In this document: positions 6,979-8,620 of the stretch, piece after piece
Position numbering within the stretch: the stretch's first letter is position 1
Layout: each line of letters opens with the position of its first letter
From: Acidobacteriota bacterium
GTDB lineage: Bacteria; Acidobacteriota; JAAYUB01; JAMOQF01
Reading direction: 5' to 3'
Length of the DNA: 8,620 nt
NCBI GenBank assembly: GCA_027040585.1
Contig: JALULU010000236.1
Span: 1-8,620 of the forward strand
Made by a program: the position numbers and the translations under genes
The notes under the pieces: generated by a model
The model's input: only the letters and a program-made list of their open reading frames with translations
Databases searched by the model: none
Told to the model about the DNA's origin: nothing

Positions 6979-6984
6979 TTTAAT

Positions 6985-8620
6985 ATGGTTAGGATAATTC
7001 ACCATGATTTGTTAATTCTTGGTTCAGGTATTGCTGGGTTAAGGGCAGCACTCTCTGCTTCCATTGCCTCTAAAGGCAAATTAGATATAGGGATGCTTTC
7101 AAAAATTCAGCTTATGAGATCCCATTCAGTATCAGCAGAAGGTGGAACTGCAGCAGTTTTAAGACCTGAGGAAGGAGATTCCCATGAACTTCATGCATGG
7201 GATACAATTAAAGGTTCTGATTTTCTTGCAGATCAAGATGTTGTGTTTAAATTTGTTGAAATTATGCCTTCTGAGATCAGACTACTTGACAAATGGGGTA
7301 TTCCCTGGTCAAGAAGAGATGATGGCAGAATAGCGCAGAGGCCCTTTGGCGGTCATTCTTTTCCACGTGCTGTTTTTGCAGCAGATAAAACCGGTTTCTA
7401 CGAGATGCAGACTCTCTATGACACATTGCTCAAAATAAATGATTTTTCAAGGTATGATGAGTTTTTTGTAACTTCAATCAAAGTGAAAGATGGCAAATTC
7501 ATGGGTCTTACTGCCATTGATATGAGAACTGGAGAATTCCTGGGATTTACTGCTAAGGCACTAATTATAGCAAGTGGTGGAGCCGGGAGGCTTTTTGGAT
7601 TTACCACATATGCCCATACCGTAACAGGTGATGGTGTTGCAATGGCCTTTGAAGCTGGAATTCCCATTAAGGATATGGAATTTTTGCAGTTCCATCCAAC
7701 CGGGCTAATCCCTTCTGGAATATTGATGACAGAAGCATGTAGGGGTGAAGGTGGATATTTGAGGAATAAAGATGGTGAGAGGTTCATGTCAAAATATGCA
7801 CCATCAGTATTGGAACTTGCGCCAAGAGATATTGTATCAAGATCTATAATAACTGAGATACTTGAAGGTAGAGGGTTTAAAGGTCCAAGAGGGCTTGACT
7901 ATGTTCACCTTGATTTAACTCATTTAGGTGCAGAAAAGATAATTACAAGGCTGCCACAGATAAGAGAAATTTCAATGAAATTTGTTGGAGTTGATCCAAT
8001 TGAGGAGCCTATTCCAATAAGGCCAGTTGCACACTATTCAATGGGTGGAATACATACAAATATTAGAGGAGAAACTTCTGTTGAGGGAATTTGGGCTGCT
8101 GGAGAGGCTGCATGTTCAAGCTTGCATGGAGCAAATAGGCTTGGAACAAACTCCACAGCAGAGTGTCTTGTATGGGGTAAAATAACCGGGGAAGAAGCAG
8201 CTAAATTCATTGAGAAAAATAATGGGTCTATTGATGTTGACCAGAAAATGTTTGAAGAAGAAGAAAATAGGATTTTTAAAGGAATTCTTCAACAAAAAGG
8301 TGGAGAGAATTTATATAAGATAAGAGAAGAACTTAAAAATGTTATGGACCACAAAGTAGGAGTTTTTAGAGATGAAAAAAATCTTCAAGAGGCGGTTGAT
8401 AAAATAAAGGAACTTAAAGAAAGAATAAAACACGTTGAGATAAAAGATAAAGGTAAAATTTACAACACTGATTTGACATATTATTTTGAAACCAATTTTG
8501 TCCTTACTGTTGCAAATATACTTGCTGAGGGAGCACTTAGAAGAAAAGAATCAAGAGGTGGACATGCAAGAAGAGATTTTCCAAAGAGAGATGATGAGAA
8601 ATGGCTTAAACATACCCTTG
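6985..8620 (+). CDS. frdA: Fumarate reductase/succinate dehydrogenase flavoprotein subunit (partial, 3' end cut)
   Basis: FAD-bearing catalytic subunit interconverting fumarate and succinate on the inner face of the cytoplasmic membrane, normally with an iron-sulfur subunit and a membrane anchor. The open frame continues through the window edge; 545 residues are visible. They include the Rossmann GSGIAG (13-18), RSHSVSAEGGTAA (45-57) with H47 as the expected covalent FAD attachment, QRPFGGHSFPR (118-128), the DMEFLQFHPTG segment (230-240), MTEACRGEGGYL (248-259) with R253 as the likely proton-shuttle Arg, APRDIVSR (279-286), RPVAHYSMGG (346-355) with H350, GANRLGTNSTAECLVWG (382-398) with R385, and the late NTDLTYYFE (494-502) and SRGGHARRDFPKRDDEKW (523-540). 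Recall of E. coli FrdA gives near collinear agreement, including QRPFGG, KESRG and LKHTL, so the fumarate-reductase type is favoured, although in vivo direction cannot be read from sequence. About 20-60 residues are probably missing. It has its own promoter and strong ribosome site, suggesting the first gene of an frd/sdh operon. Confidence 0.95.
   Translation, partial: MVRIIHHDLLILGSGIAGLRAALSASIASKGKLDIGMLSKIQLMRSHSVSAEGGTAAVLRPEEGDSHELHAWDTIKGSDFLADQDVVFKFVEIMPSEIRLLDKWGIPWSRRDDGRIAQRPFGGHSFPRAVFAADKTGFYEMQTLYDTLLKINDFSRYDEFFVTSIKVKDGKFMGLTAIDMRTGEFLGFTAKALIIASGGAGRLFGFTTYAHTVTGDGVAMAFEAGIPIKDMEFLQFHPTGLIPSGILMTEACRGEGGYLRNKDGERFMSKYAPSVLELAPRDIVSRSIITEILEGRGFKGPRGLDYVHLDLTHLGAEKIITRLPQIREISMKFVGVDPIEEPIPIRPVAHYSMGGIHTNIRGETSVEGIWAAGEAACSSLHGANRLGTNSTAECLVWGKITGEEAAKFIEKNNGSIDVDQKMFEEEENRIFKGILQQKGGENLYKIREELKNVMDHKVGVFRDEKNLQEAVDKIKELKERIKHVEIKDKGKIYNTDLTYYFETNFVLTVANILAEGALRRKESRGGHARRDFPKRDDEKWLKHTL

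Noticed and set aside
6913..6984. Possible intrinsic terminator or riboswitch ahead of frdA
   Set aside because: No stable inverted repeat followed by a T-run is seen, and about 70 bases is too short for a known metabolite riboswitch here; only promoter and ribosome site are supported.
7416..7787. Minus-strand 123-codon open frame inside frdA
   Set aside because: Antisense to the conserved FAD and substrate-binding part of frdA; its proline/serine-rich translation is the usual mirror of a coding strand and no family is recognisable.

Overview
This 8.6 kb window is an AT-rich stretch (roughly 30% GC by eye; Arg is mostly AGA/AGG and Ile often ATA) of an ordinary-looking bacterial chromosome. 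Three proteins with cleavable-type signal peptides, several strong Shine-Dalgarno sites and an E. coli-like fumarate reductase flavoprotein suggest a Gram-negative anaerobe or facultative anaerobe from a low-GC, possibly thermophilic, lineage. The taxon cannot be named from sequence reading alone. I see no tRNA, rRNA, CRISPR array, insertion sequence or phage gene.

Layout. (1) Positions 3-155 (+) hold the 3' end of an unrecognised gene, whose stop overlaps the 3' end of queA. (2) On the minus strand, a BrkB/YihY-family membrane protein gene (1181-2017) runs into queA (148-1191), the tRNA queuosine enzyme, with an 11 bp overlap. (3) A 118 bp, extremely AT-rich divergent intergenic region (2018-2135) separates this pair from a plus-strand operon. 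(4) The operon (2136-6912) encodes three exported metallopeptidases back to back: an M16B chain with an intact zinc site, a second M16B chain whose zinc site is destroyed but which carries the Arg/Tyr substrate-binding signature, and an M1-family (gluzincin) metallopeptidase. (5) After a 72 bp gap with a good promoter comes frdA, the fumarate reductase/succinate dehydrogenase flavoprotein. It starts at 6985 and runs off the right edge.

How the genes may work together. The two M16B chains have complementary halves of the active site, so they most likely form one heterodimeric protease outside the cytoplasm. The M1 enzyme translated directly after them could process the peptides released, making the operon a small periplasmic or surface peptide-degradation module. 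FrdA would begin an anaerobic-respiration (or reversible SDH) operon that is transcriptionally separate. QueA and the BrkB-like protein have no evident functional link with the proteases.

I did not find a clearly new type of system. The most interesting content is the split M16B protease joined to an atypical M1 peptidase that lacks the canonical GxMEN exopeptidase motif.
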